The notes under the pieces were generated by a model. It was not told where the DNA came from. It did no database searches and saw only the letters and a program-made list of their open reading frames with translations. From NCBI RefSeq assembly GCF_000721105.1, contig NZ_JOEV01000001.1:1-64000 (forward strand): DNA of 64,000 nucleotides. The letters are read 5' to 3'. Source of the stretch: Streptomyces cellulosae. GTDB lineage: Bacteria; Actinomycetota; Actinomycetes; Streptomycetales; Streptomycetaceae. Each line of letters starts with the position of its first letter. The first letter of the stretch is position 1. Below are positions 45,257 to 52,530 of this stretch, piece by piece. Both the position numbers and the translations under genes were made by a program.

Positions 45257-45410
45257 TTCTGCCCGGGTTCTGTTCAGCGTGGGTTCTGTTCAGCGTGGGT
45301 TCTGGGTCAGCGTGGGTTCTGGGTCAGCGTGGGTTCTGGGCCAGCGTGGGTTCTGGGCCAGCGTGGGTTCTGGGCCAGCCCGGTTCTGCTCAGCCTGGGT
45401 TCTGCTCTGC
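45257..45410. repeat. 16-17 bp tandem repeat, eight full and two partial copies
   Basis: Units such as TTCTGGGTCAGCGTGGG, TTCTGGGCCAGCGTGGG and TTCTGTTCAGCGTGGG follow each other without spacers. The array fills the gap between the ABC lipoprotein stop (45448) and the 2H phosphoesterase start (45232). Confidence 0.92.
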
Positions 45411-45447
45411 TTCGGTGCCTGGCGTGAGGGCGGGATGGATCGGACCG

Positions 45448-46821
45448 CTACTGGCCGACCTGCTCCTGGTACGTCTTGATCGCGCTCTTCGCGTCGGCCG
45501 CGGCCTGGTCGAGTGCCGCACCGACCGACTTCGAACCGGAGAAGGCGGCCTGGAGCTGGTTGATGTTGCTGGTGCGGATGGCGGTCATCGCACCGGTCAC
45601 GCAGCCGGCTGTGGCCGACACGGTCGGCGTGTTCTTGACCTGGCGGGCGAACGTCCGGAGGTTCGGGTTCGCCTTCAGGTAGGCCTGCTGCGTCGCGGAC
45701 GAGTCGGTCTCGGTGTTGATCGGCACGTATCCGGTCGCGTGGCTGAACTCTTCCTGGGCGGCAGGCGAGGCGAGGAAGGTCTCGAGCTTCCAACCAGCCA
45801 CCTGCTGCGCCTGCTTGGCGGTACTGCTGAGCCAGAGCGCCGAGCCGCCGATGATGCCTCCCGACCTGCTCCTCGGTCCGGAGATGGGGAACGGCAGTGC
45901 CTGGTAGCTGAAGGGCGTGCCTGTCTTGAGGGCCCCGAGGAGGCCCGAGCTCTGCAGCAGCAGACCGACCTTGCCTGCTTGGAAGGCGGAGATGGAAGCG
46001 GAGCCGTCGGGGGCCCCGTCCACTGCCACACCCGTGCGGTAGAGGTCCGCGACCTTGGTGATGGCCGATTTGGCGGCACCGGAGTTGATGGTGATGCCCG
46101 TGGCCGCCGTGCCCTTGCGGCCGTTGTCGGGAGTGCAGAAGTCCTGGCCCGCGGTTGACGTGAGCTGCTCGACGTACCAGTCGTCGTCGGGCATCGTGAA
46201 GCCCTTCTGCCCGGTCTTCTCGGCCACGGCTTTCGCCGCGGCCACCACGGAGTCCAGCGTGCTCAGGTCCGTGTCCTCGGAGATGCCGGCCTTCTTCAGC
46301 AGATCCCAGTTGACCCAGAGCACCGGCGTGGACATGTTCATGGGAACGGCCTGGAGTCTGCCGTCGACCGTGTAGTAGTTCCGGCCGGCGGGCGAGAGCT
46401 CACTCAGCTTCAGATCACCGGGGTTCGCCTTCGCCATGTCCTGAGCCGGGATGCTCTTCTTCACGTCGGTCATGAATCCGGTGGCGATGTCGCCGGCGAG
46501 CAGGACCGTCGGTGTGGAGTTGCTGCGCAGTCCCGCCGTGTACTTGGCCAGGAGGTCGGGGTACGCGCCCTGATAGGTGGCCCTGACGTGGATCTTGCCC
46601 TTGTTGGCGGCGTTGAACTCGTCGATCAGCTTGCCGAACGCGACACCGTTCGCGGCTCCGAGGCCATGCCAGATCGTGATCTGGGTGACGCCCTTGGCGT
46701 TCTTCAGCGCGGACGGGTCAGGAGCAGACGCACCGGTACTGCCGCTCGTGGTGGAGCTGCAGGCCGCCGCGCCTGCCAGGACCGCCACCACTATGGCCGT
46801 GGTCAGGACTCTGTTCTTCAT
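45448..46821 (-). CDS. sugar ABC transporter substrate-binding lipoprotein
   Basis: This 457-residue family-1 solute-binding protein has signal peptidase II lipobox 'VLAGAAAC' with Cys21. The mature domain has 'TQITIWHGLGAANGVAFGKLIDEFNAANKG', close to UgpB-type binders of glycerol phosphate or oligosaccharides. It captures the substrate outside the membrane for the two permeases encoded just upstream (42-base gap). The ligand cannot be read by eye. No ATPase gene is present; streptomycete importers often share MsiK. Confidence 0.92.
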   Translation of the reverse strand: MKNRVLTTAIVVAVLAGAAACSSTTSGSTGASAPDPSALKNAKGVTQITIWHGLGAANGVAFGKLIDEFNAANKGKIHVRATYQGAYPDLLAKYTAGLRSNSTPTVLLAGDIATGFMTDVKKSIPAQDMAKANPGDLKLSELSPAGRNYYTVDGRLQAVPMNMSTPVLWVNWDLLKKAGISEDTDLSTLDSVVAAAKAVAEKTGQKGFTMPDDDWYVEQLTSTAGQDFCTPDNGRKGTAATGITINSGAAKSAITKVADLYRTGVAVDGAPDGSASISAFQAGKVGLLLQSSGLLGALKTGTPFSYQALPFPISGPRSRSGGIIGGSALWLSSTAKQAQQVAGWKLETFLASPAAQEEFSHATGYVPINTETDSSATQQAYLKANPNLRTFARQVKNTPTVSATAGCVTGAMTAIRTSNINQLQAAFSGSKSVGAALDQAAADAKSAIKTYQEQVGQ

Positions 46822-46863
46822 GAGCGTTCCCTTGGATCGATGCGGGCGGAGCGGGGGAACGGC

Positions 46864-47781
46864 CTAGCGGAGGACTCCGCGGGTCAGGCCGTTGATGAGG
46901 AAGCGTTGCGCGAAGATGACGAGGAGCATGGTCGGGACGACCACCAGGACGGCACCCGCGAAGATCACGGACGGGCTTCCCGCCTCTGAGGCCGCGAGCT
47001 GCGAGATTCCCACCTGGATGGTCCGGGCGGCGGCCGTGTCGGTGATCAGCAAGGGCCAGAAGAAGCCGTTCCAGGCGGCCAGGGCGCTCCAGATGACGGC
47101 GTTGGTGACCTGGGGCCTGCAGGTCGGAATGATGATCGTGAACAGTGCCCGGATGTCGCCGGCGCCGTCCAGCCTGGCCGCCTCCCAGATTTCGACGGGA
47201 ACCGCCGCGAAGGCCTGCCGGAGCAGGAAGATCGGGTAACCCGCGGCCAGGTACGGGATCACGACCCCGAGGATCGTGTTGCGCAGGCCGATGGAGCCGA
47301 CGAGCTCGTAGTTGGGGATGACGATGGTCTCGCCGGGGATCGCCAGCGTGACAAGGACGAGACCGAAGGCGATCCGGCGGCCGCGCCAGCGGGGGAAGAC
47401 CAGGGCATAGGCGGCCAGCGCGCCGGTCAGCAGCTGTCCGACCGTCTGCAGCGTGACGACGCCGATGCTGACGACGTATTCACGCAGCAACGGGACGGCG
47501 GTCGCCGCCGCGCGGAAGTTGGCGAGCGTCACATGGGCGGGATTCGGGACGATCCCACTGCGTGCCATTTCTCCGTTCGGAGTGAAGGCGCTCACGTAGG
47601 AGACATAGACGGGAAGAAAGACGATGGCCGCGAGGAACAGGACGACCAGGAATCTGACGATCGTCCCGATGCCCGTAATCCGCAGGGCACCGCGGGGCCG
47701 GCTGCGCAGGTCATGGCGGGGGCGCCTCTGCTTGTCCGCACCGGCAGGCGTCGGAGTCGGCTTGATGTCCATGGAGATCAC
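46864..47781 (-). CDS. sugar ABC transporter permease (MalG/UgpE-like)
   Basis: This 305-residue protein has six helices and the EAA loop 'VPVEIWEAARLDGAGDIRALFTIIIPTCRP', which docks to the ATPase. The N-terminal cytoplasmic tail has 'RSRPRGALRITG'. GTG 47781 overlaps the upstream permease stop by four bases and has GGAG at the right distance; ATG 47772 is an alternative. It is the second gene of the importer operon. Confidence 0.92.
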   Translation of the reverse strand: MISMDIKPTPTPAGADKQRRPRHDLRSRPRGALRITGIGTIVRFLVVLFLAAIVFLPVYVSYVSAFTPNGEMARSGIVPNPAHVTLANFRAAATAVPLLREYVVSIGVVTLQTVGQLLTGALAAYALVFPRWRGRRIAFGLVLVTLAIPGETIVIPNYELVGSIGLRNTILGVVIPYLAAGYPIFLLRQAFAAVPVEIWEAARLDGAGDIRALFTIIIPTCRPQVTNAVIWSALAAWNGFFWPLLITDTAAARTIQVGISQLAASEAGSPSVIFAGAVLVVVPTMLLVIFAQRFLINGLTRGVLR

Positions 47782-48683
47782 GCTGTCTTCTCCCGTCCGA
47801 ACAGCCGGAACTGCAGCGCCGTGATCGCGGTGACAATGAGGATGAGAATGATCGCGATGACCGATGCGCGGCCGAAGTCCGGTGTTCCGTTCCCGAAGGC
47901 CAACTGGTAGAGGCGGTACACGAGAGTGGTGGTCGCGCCGGCGGGCCCGCCCCTGGTCAACACCTGGATCTGGGCGAAGGACTGAAGACCTGTGATGGTC
48001 TGCGTCACCACCAGGAACAGGATGCTCGGGCGCATGATCGGCACGAGAATGCGAGCCGCGAGACGGAAACCGCCTGCTCCGTCCATTTGAGCTGCTTCGA
48101 CGACTTCCGGAGGAACGTCCCGCACGGCCGCGGTGAGTACCAGGAAGGCGAATCCGAACTCGTACCACGCGGTCGCGATGGCAATCGACCATACGGCGGT
48201 GACCGGGTCAGCCAGCCAATGCGGGCCCCCCACTCCGAATTCGCCGAGAATGATGTTCAGCACGCCGACCGAAGGGGCGAAAAGGCCAGCGAACACAGCA
48301 GAGGCGGAAGCGGCGGAATACGCGAACGGAAGAGAAAAGATCAGGTTGAAGATCCCGCCGCCCAGGAGCCTACGGCGCAGCAGAAGCGCCGCGCACAGCG
48401 CGCCGACCGTGGCCAGGACCATGCCCAGCAGGGCTATGACGATCGAGATCGTGACCGTGTGGAGGAAATCGGAGTCCGTCAGCAGGGACACATAGTTGTC
48501 CAGGCCCACGAACCGGGTCGGATTCCCGATGAGGTCGCTGGCATAGGTGCTGAGCTGCAGGGTTCGTACAAGAGGCCTGAAGACGAAGACCACCAAGAGG
48601 GCGAGCCCGGGCACTGCCAGCCACGGGCCGACGCCGGTCCCGCGCCCTGTGACCACCGGACGCGACGACGCGGTTGTACGCAT
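47778..48683 (-). CDS. sugar ABC transporter permease (MalF/UgpA-like)
   Basis: This 301-residue, six-helix protein has the EAA loop 'VPPEVVEAAQMDGAGGFRLAARILVPIMRPSILF' and 'LTRGGPAGATTTLVYRLYQLAF'. The ATG at 48683 has an AAAGGAG site and leads the operon permease-permease-lipoprotein. A perfect CGGGAACGTTCCCG palindrome lies 42 bases upstream, fitting repression by the LacI regulator encoded nearby. Confidence 0.93.
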   Translation of the reverse strand: MRTTASSRPVVTGRGTGVGPWLAVPGLALLVVFVFRPLVRTLQLSTYASDLIGNPTRFVGLDNYVSLLTDSDFLHTVTISIVIALLGMVLATVGALCAALLLRRRLLGGGIFNLIFSLPFAYSAASASAVFAGLFAPSVGVLNIILGEFGVGGPHWLADPVTAVWSIAIATAWYEFGFAFLVLTAAVRDVPPEVVEAAQMDGAGGFRLAARILVPIMRPSILFLVVTQTITGLQSFAQIQVLTRGGPAGATTTLVYRLYQLAFGNGTPDFGRASVIAIILILIVTAITALQFRLFGREKTA

Positions 48684-48724
48684 ATCCACTCCTTTGCCCG
48701 CCACTCGCCATGTCCGCCACGTTA

Positions 48725-48738
48725 CGGGAACGTTCCCG
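48725..48738. promoter_or_regulatory. LacI-type operator 1 (importer promoter)
   Basis: CGGGAACGTTCCCG is a perfect 14-bp palindrome with the central CG typical of LacI-family sites, 42 bases before the first permease gene. Confidence 0.82.
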
Positions 48739-48876
48739 GGCTGGCAATGGCGTGAAAGTAGCAGAGGCGGAAGAGGCGGATCAAGCACCGAACAGGAGAA
48801 CGGCAGGTTGCCAGGAAAATCCGGATGCGTAACCAGATGCCTTGCCGGAACGGCGCGACCAGCGTAACGTGCGAGC

Positions 48877-48892
48877 CCGGGAACGTTCCCGG
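48877..48892. promoter_or_regulatory. LacI-type operator 2 (mgtC promoter)
   Basis: CCGGGAACGTTCCCGG is a perfect 16-bp palindrome sharing the core of operators 1 and 3. It lies 51 bases before the mgtC-family start. Confidence 0.82.
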
Positions 48893-48942
48893 TCGCCGGC
48901 GTGCTGGGAAGCCTGGTGAACCCATCATGAAAGGACCGCCGC

Positions 48943-49686
48943 GTGACAGACCCCGGCACTCTCCTCGGACTCTCTTTCAGGATCTTCGTCGCGATCGCGC
49001 TGGGCGCGGCGATAGGTCTCGAACGCCAGTGGCGTCTGCGGACCGCCGGCATCCGCACCAACGCTCTGGTCTCCGTGGGCGCCTGTCTCTTCGTCATCAT
49101 GGGAGCCGTCGGACTTGGTCAGGACGCCGGCGCCGACCCCACGCGCGTGGCGGCCCAGGTCGTGTCGGGGATCGGATTCCTGGGGGCGGGGGTGATTCTG
49201 CGAGACGGGTTCAAGATCAGAGGACTGACCACGGCCGCGACTCTCTGGTGCGCCGCCGCGATCGGATCCCTCGCGGGCGCCGGGATGGAGATCATGGCGC
49301 TCATCGGCTGCCTGGCGATCATCGCGACCAACACGCTGCTGCGGCCGCTGAGCAGGTTCGTCAACGGCCTCCAGCGGCACGGCAGTCATCCTTCGGCGGA
49401 GGTGGAGGACGACGACGCCCCGACCGATTACCTGCTCGAGGTCGTCACCACGGACAAGAGTGAGCCGCGGGTCCGGGCGCTGGTTCTGCAGGCGGTCGAT
49501 CGCCCGGAGTACGTCCTTCGGTCACTCCGCATCCGTCCCGGCAAGAGTGCGCGGACGACGGTGCTGGCCGGCGTGTCCACGCATGCCGCCGGTGACACGG
49601 CCGGGCTGGAGACCGCGGTCCAGCGGATCGGCCTGGATCCCAAGGTGACGTCCAGTCGGTGGTGGCCGGCCGAAGCCGACGACTGA
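48943..49686 (+). CDS. MgtC/SapB-family membrane protein
   Basis: This 247-residue protein has a hydrophobic N-terminal half with four or five helices and the signature 'AAIGLERQWRLRTAGIRTNALVSVGACLFV', then 'SGIGFLGAGVILRD' and 'GLTTAATLWCAAAIGSLAGAG'. A cytoplasmic ACT-like C-terminal domain follows. MgtC proteins bind the F1Fo ATP synthase or affect Mg2+/K+ homeostasis. It is divergent from the ABC importer and has its own copy of the LacI-type operator. Its last codons enter a 7-bp tandem repeat. The start is GTG 48943. Confidence 0.9.
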   Translation: MTDPGTLLGLSFRIFVAIALGAAIGLERQWRLRTAGIRTNALVSVGACLFVIMGAVGLGQDAGADPTRVAAQVVSGIGFLGAGVILRDGFKIRGLTTAATLWCAAAIGSLAGAGMEIMALIGCLAIIATNTLLRPLSRFVNGLQRHGSHPSAEVEDDDAPTDYLLEVVTTDKSEPRVRALVLQAVDRPEYVLRSLRIRPGKSARTTVLAGVSTHAAGDTAGLETAVQRIGLDPKVTSSRWWPAEADD

Positions 49687-49785
49687 CGGCTGACGACTGA
49701 CGACTGACGACTGACGACTGACGACTGACGACTGACGGCTGACGGCTGACGGCTGACGGCTGACGGCTGACGGCTGACGGTGAAG
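49681..49785. repeat. 7-bp tandem repeat, 15 copies
   Basis: Fifteen consecutive GACTGAC or GGCTGAC units follow each other exactly. The array starts at the mgtC stop codon; the first eight units are mostly GACTGAC and the last seven are all GGCTGAC. Confidence 0.95.
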
Positions 49786-49870
49786 TCGATGACCGATGGC
49801 CGATGGCTGACGCGCCGGACAGGTGAAGTGACGCCCGACCCCTGGAAGTTGACCGGTGACCGTCGGCCAG

Positions 49871-49905
49871 CGACCACCGACCACCGACCACCGACCACCG
49901 ACAAC
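49871..49905. repeat. 7-bp tandem repeat, about five copies
   Basis: CGACCAC occurs four times in a row, followed by CGACAAC, just before the end of the lacI gene. It shares the 7-bp period of the array at 49681-49785 but not the sequence. Confidence 0.88.
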
Positions 49906-49917
49906 AGGAGCAGGTGG

Positions 49918-50940
49918 TCAGGAGGTTGACCGAACCCCCGCCGCCGTCCTGCCCTCGACGAGACTGCCTCTGAGCTCGACCAGCCGGTCCTGATCCGTCT
50001 TCCCCTCGACTCGGTCGAGCAGAAGATCAAGCGAGGTCCTGCCGATCTCCTCCACCGGCTGACGAAATGTCGTGAGGCCCAGATAGGGAGTGGAAAGGGG
50101 GCCGAACCCGTCGTAACCGGTCACGGCGAAGTCTTCGGGGGCCGACTCACCCCGCTGCCGCAGAAGCTCCAGGACGTCGACCGCCGCAGCGTCCGTGGGA
50201 CACATGATGGCTGTCACTCCGGCACCGTCGAGCTCAGAGGCGATCACTCGGGACGCTTCCCTGTCCGAGCCGGCCTCCCACACAACGGGCGTTCGTCCCG
50301 CCGCTCGGATGCGGTCGATCATGGCAACGCCCCGGGCGTACTGGCTCAAGGAATACGACTGGTCCACCAGGACGACCGCGATGTGCTGGTGTCCGAGTCG
50401 CAGAAGGTGATCCGCCAGTACGCTACCGCCGTCGGCGTCATCGCAGAAGACGCTGGTGATACCCCTGCTTGTCTCGCGGCGCCCCGCCACCACGATGGGG
50501 ACGCGGTCGATGAAGGGAACGATCTCCTCCGAGGGCAACCGGGCCGATGACACGACGAGACCGTCCACCTGCAGGGAAACGAGGTTCTTCAGCGACTGCA
50601 ACGCGTCGGCGACCTCCAGATCGCCCGCGCTCGTGACGGTGACGAGCTGATAGCCACGTTGCTCGGCCGCGCGCTGCATCGCGACCTGCAGCCAGGCGTA
50701 GAACGGCCGCGTCACGTCCCGGAGCAGGACTCCGACGGTCTTCGTCCGTGAGCTGACAAGCCCCCTCGCCATGGCATTGGCCACGTACCCGAGTTCTCGC
50801 GCGGCCCGCTCGATCCGCTCCCGCGCTTCCGCGCTGACCTCGCCCTGACCCGACAGCGCACGTGACACGGCGGACTTGGAGACGCCTGCCTCCGCGGCGA
50901 TGTCCAAAATCGTAGGAGCCTTGCCGCGGGCCCTCGCCAT
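49918..50940 (-). CDS. LacI-family transcriptional regulator
   Basis: This 340-residue repressor has the N-terminal LacI helix-turn-helix and hinge ('TILDIAAEAGVSKSAVSRALSGQGEVSAEARERIERAARELGYVANAMARGL'). A periplasmic-binding-like sugar domain follows ('TKTVGVLLRDVTRPFYAWL...', 'FVAVTGYDGFGPLSTPYLGLTTFRQPVEEIG'-type blocks). ATG 50940 was chosen; a TTG three codons earlier is possible. A GGGAACGTTCCC palindrome lies 98 bases upstream, and two more lie at the importer and mgtC promoters, so it probably represses itself and both neighbours. Confidence 0.93.
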   Translation of the reverse strand: MARARGKAPTILDIAAEAGVSKSAVSRALSGQGEVSAEARERIERAARELGYVANAMARGLVSSRTKTVGVLLRDVTRPFYAWLQVAMQRAAEQRGYQLVTVTSAGDLEVADALQSLKNLVSLQVDGLVVSSARLPSEEIVPFIDRVPIVVAGRRETSRGITSVFCDDADGGSVLADHLLRLGHQHIAVVLVDQSYSLSQYARGVAMIDRIRAAGRTPVVWEAGSDREASRVIASELDGAGVTAIMCPTDAAAVDVLELLRQRGESAPEDFAVTGYDGFGPLSTPYLGLTTFRQPVEEIGRTSLDLLLDRVEGKTDQDRLVELRGSLVEGRTAAGVRSTS

Positions 50941-51037
50941 CCGTTCCAACCCCTGTCAATACTTGTCCACGCTTGTACCGGCACCGGTACCGGTACCGGA
51001 TTGCACCGGCTCCTACCGGTTTCCACCGATACCGTCC

Positions 51038-51049
51038 GGGAACGTTCCC
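51038..51049. promoter_or_regulatory. LacI-type operator 3 (lacI promoter)
   Basis: GGGAACGTTCCC is identical in core to operators 1 and 2. It lies between the lacI start and the methyltransferase stop. The 60 bases between it and lacI also contain repeated ACCGGTACCGG palindromes. Confidence 0.8.
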
Positions 51050-51131
51050 TGCCCCGACTATAACCGTTGGCCCCGACGACTGACCTGGGCTGCGACAGGC
51101 TGTTTCGCCGCTTCACCAGCCCCTCGGACCG

Positions 51132-51857
51132 CTACCGCGGCCGACGGGCCACCACCATCCGGACCCGTGGGCTGCCGTCCCGTCGGTGCCCGAACTCGGG
51201 CAGCGCCTGGAGCTCGACGCCGAACCCGGCGCGCTCCAGCTCCCTGCGGACATCGCCCATCCGGAAGGCCCGGTAGTACATGACGAACGGGGGCCGCCAC
51301 ACCGCGTTGCGCACCCGCATCGCCGCGTCGAAGGCCAGCAGCATCCAGTAGGCGCGGGACGCGGGGCGCGGCGGGGCCACGACGGGGAAGGCGAAGCAGC
51401 CGCCCGGCCGCAGCACCGAGTGGACCTGGGCGAACAGGCCCGGCAGTTCGCTGGGCAGGAAGTGCCCGAACGCCCCGAAGCTCACGACCAGGTCGAAGGC
51501 GCTCCCGAAGGGCAGGGCCCGTGCGTCCGCGCGCACCCAGGACACGCGCGGACCGTCGGGCCGTACGCGCTCCCCGGCCACCGCGAGCATGCCCGCGCTG
51601 AAGTCGACCCCGGTCACGCTGTGCCGGCACACGCGCGCCAGCACGTCCACCCCGGCGCCGGTGCCGCAGCACAGGTCGAGGCCTGCGTCGAAGGGACCGG
51701 TGCGGCGCAGCGCCGAGGCGACGGCGTCGAGCACGGACTCCGGTGTACGGAAGGGGGTGTGGTCGAACTTCGGGGCGAGCAGGTCGTAGCCGCGCTCGAC
51801 GGAGGACAGCGCCTGCACGGCGAGTTCACGGAGACTGGGGCCTTCGGGGCTGAACAT
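51132..51857 (-). CDS. class I SAM-dependent methyltransferase
   Basis: This 241-residue protein has SAM motif I 'GLDLCCGTGAGVDVLARVC', motif II 'VTGVDFSAGMLAVAGERV', then 'VRADARALPFGSAFDLVVSFGAFGHF' and 'VHSVLRPGGCFAFPVVAPP'. The substrate is unknown. ATG 51857 was chosen because it directly precedes conserved sequence; the frame continues far upstream through a 19-bp repeat and a phosphatase remnant, which is unlikely to be translated. Confidence 0.88.
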   Translation of the reverse strand: MFSPEGPSLRELAVQALSSVERGYDLLAPKFDHTPFRTPESVLDAVASALRRTGPFDAGLDLCCGTGAGVDVLARVCRHSVTGVDFSAGMLAVAGERVRPDGPRVSWVRADARALPFGSAFDLVVSFGAFGHFLPSELPGLFAQVHSVLRPGGCFAFPVVAPPRPASRAYWMLLAFDAAMRVRNAVWRPPFVMYYRAFRMGDVRRELERAGFGVELQALPEFGHRRDGSPRVRMVVARRPR

Positions 51858-51905
51858 CAGCGTCAGCTTAGGGGAGCCCGCTTCCCGAGGTTGTCCCGCG
51901 CCCCT

Positions 51906-51981
51906 GGCAGGCGCTCCCGGCGTCGGCAGGCGCTCCCGGCGCTGGCAGCCGCTCCCGGCGTCGGCAGGCGCTCCCCGCAGA
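51906..51981. repeat. 19-bp tandem repeat, four copies
   Basis: GGCAGGCGCTCCCGGCGTC and close variants repeat four times. The array lies 49 bases upstream of the methyltransferase start, within its likely promoter or leader. Confidence 0.88.
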
Positions 51982-52032
51982 GCTGCTGAGGTGCGGAGCA
52001 GAAGGTGGTTACCCTGCTCCACGCCCGCTCGT

Positions 52033-52222
52033 TCAACCGACCCGTGACTGTGGAGGCTCCCACTGGGCGACCCGTTCGGGGCCCAGGGTGTGTGTGCGGG
52101 CGACGAGGAGGACGTCGTCGCTCGGGCGGGCCGGAAACAGGGCGCCGAGGACGGCCTCACAGGTGTGTCCTCCGACCGGAATGAACAGGGGACCTGGATC
52201 GCTGTGGCTGCCGTACGGCGTG
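52033..52222 (-). pseudogene. SpoIIE-type PP2C phosphatase remnant (C-terminus)
   Basis: The minus-strand frame ending with TGA at 52033 encodes 'LFPARPSDDVLLVARTHTLGPERVAQWEPPQS'. This matches the last strand and tail of streptomycete SpoIIE/PP2C phosphatases, where 'DDVALLVART' carries the last metal ligand. Only about 60 residues remain; the rest of the domain is missing and the rho leader follows. Confidence 0.62.
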
Positions 52223-52530
52223 TCGGCGGCTCGGTGAGTCCGATCTCGCAGACGTGATCGCGCACTCTTGTGCTACAGTGCAAACAGCACTTGTGTACGC
52301 CCGTTCTCCGGGCGCCGGTGCCAGTTCTCTTCAGACAGCCGAACCGCCCGCCGACGCACTGGCCGGCACATCGGCTTCCCCAACACCACCTCGTCGAAGG
52401 CTTCTTTCGCCGTACCCGAGGTGCTGTTCCCGCCGCCGAGGCGCGTTCTTCTTCCGCCTCCCCTCGCGGCTTCTCCCCTTCCTTCTTCCGCATGCCTCAT
52501 GCAGTTCCGTCCGTGAAAGGACCACCCCTC
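52223..52530 (+). promoter_or_regulatory. promoter region and long pyrimidine-rich leader of rho
   Basis: About 300 bases precede the rho paralogue without another gene. At 52258-52300 there are nested inverted repeats (GTGCT...AGCAC) around CTACAGTGC, which may be promoter or operator. From about 52430 to 52510 the strand is very rich in C and T with few G, the kind of sequence Rho itself binds in RNA. An in-frame open stretch and an ATG at 52489 exist but have no ribosome binding site. Confidence 0.5.

Noticed and set aside
45257..45410. possible small protein encoded by the 16-17 bp array
   Set aside because: The period is not a constant multiple of three, frames shift between units, and no start signal is present.
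49681..49905. possible CRISPR array
   Set aside because: The units are 7 bp and directly adjacent with no spacers; there are no cas genes. It is a simple tandem repeat.
52270..52530. N-terminal extension of Rho from the upstream in-frame open stretch
   Set aside because: The stretch reads as Pro/Arg/His-rich sequence without similarity to Rho-N, and AAAGGA lies at the right distance from ATG 52531.
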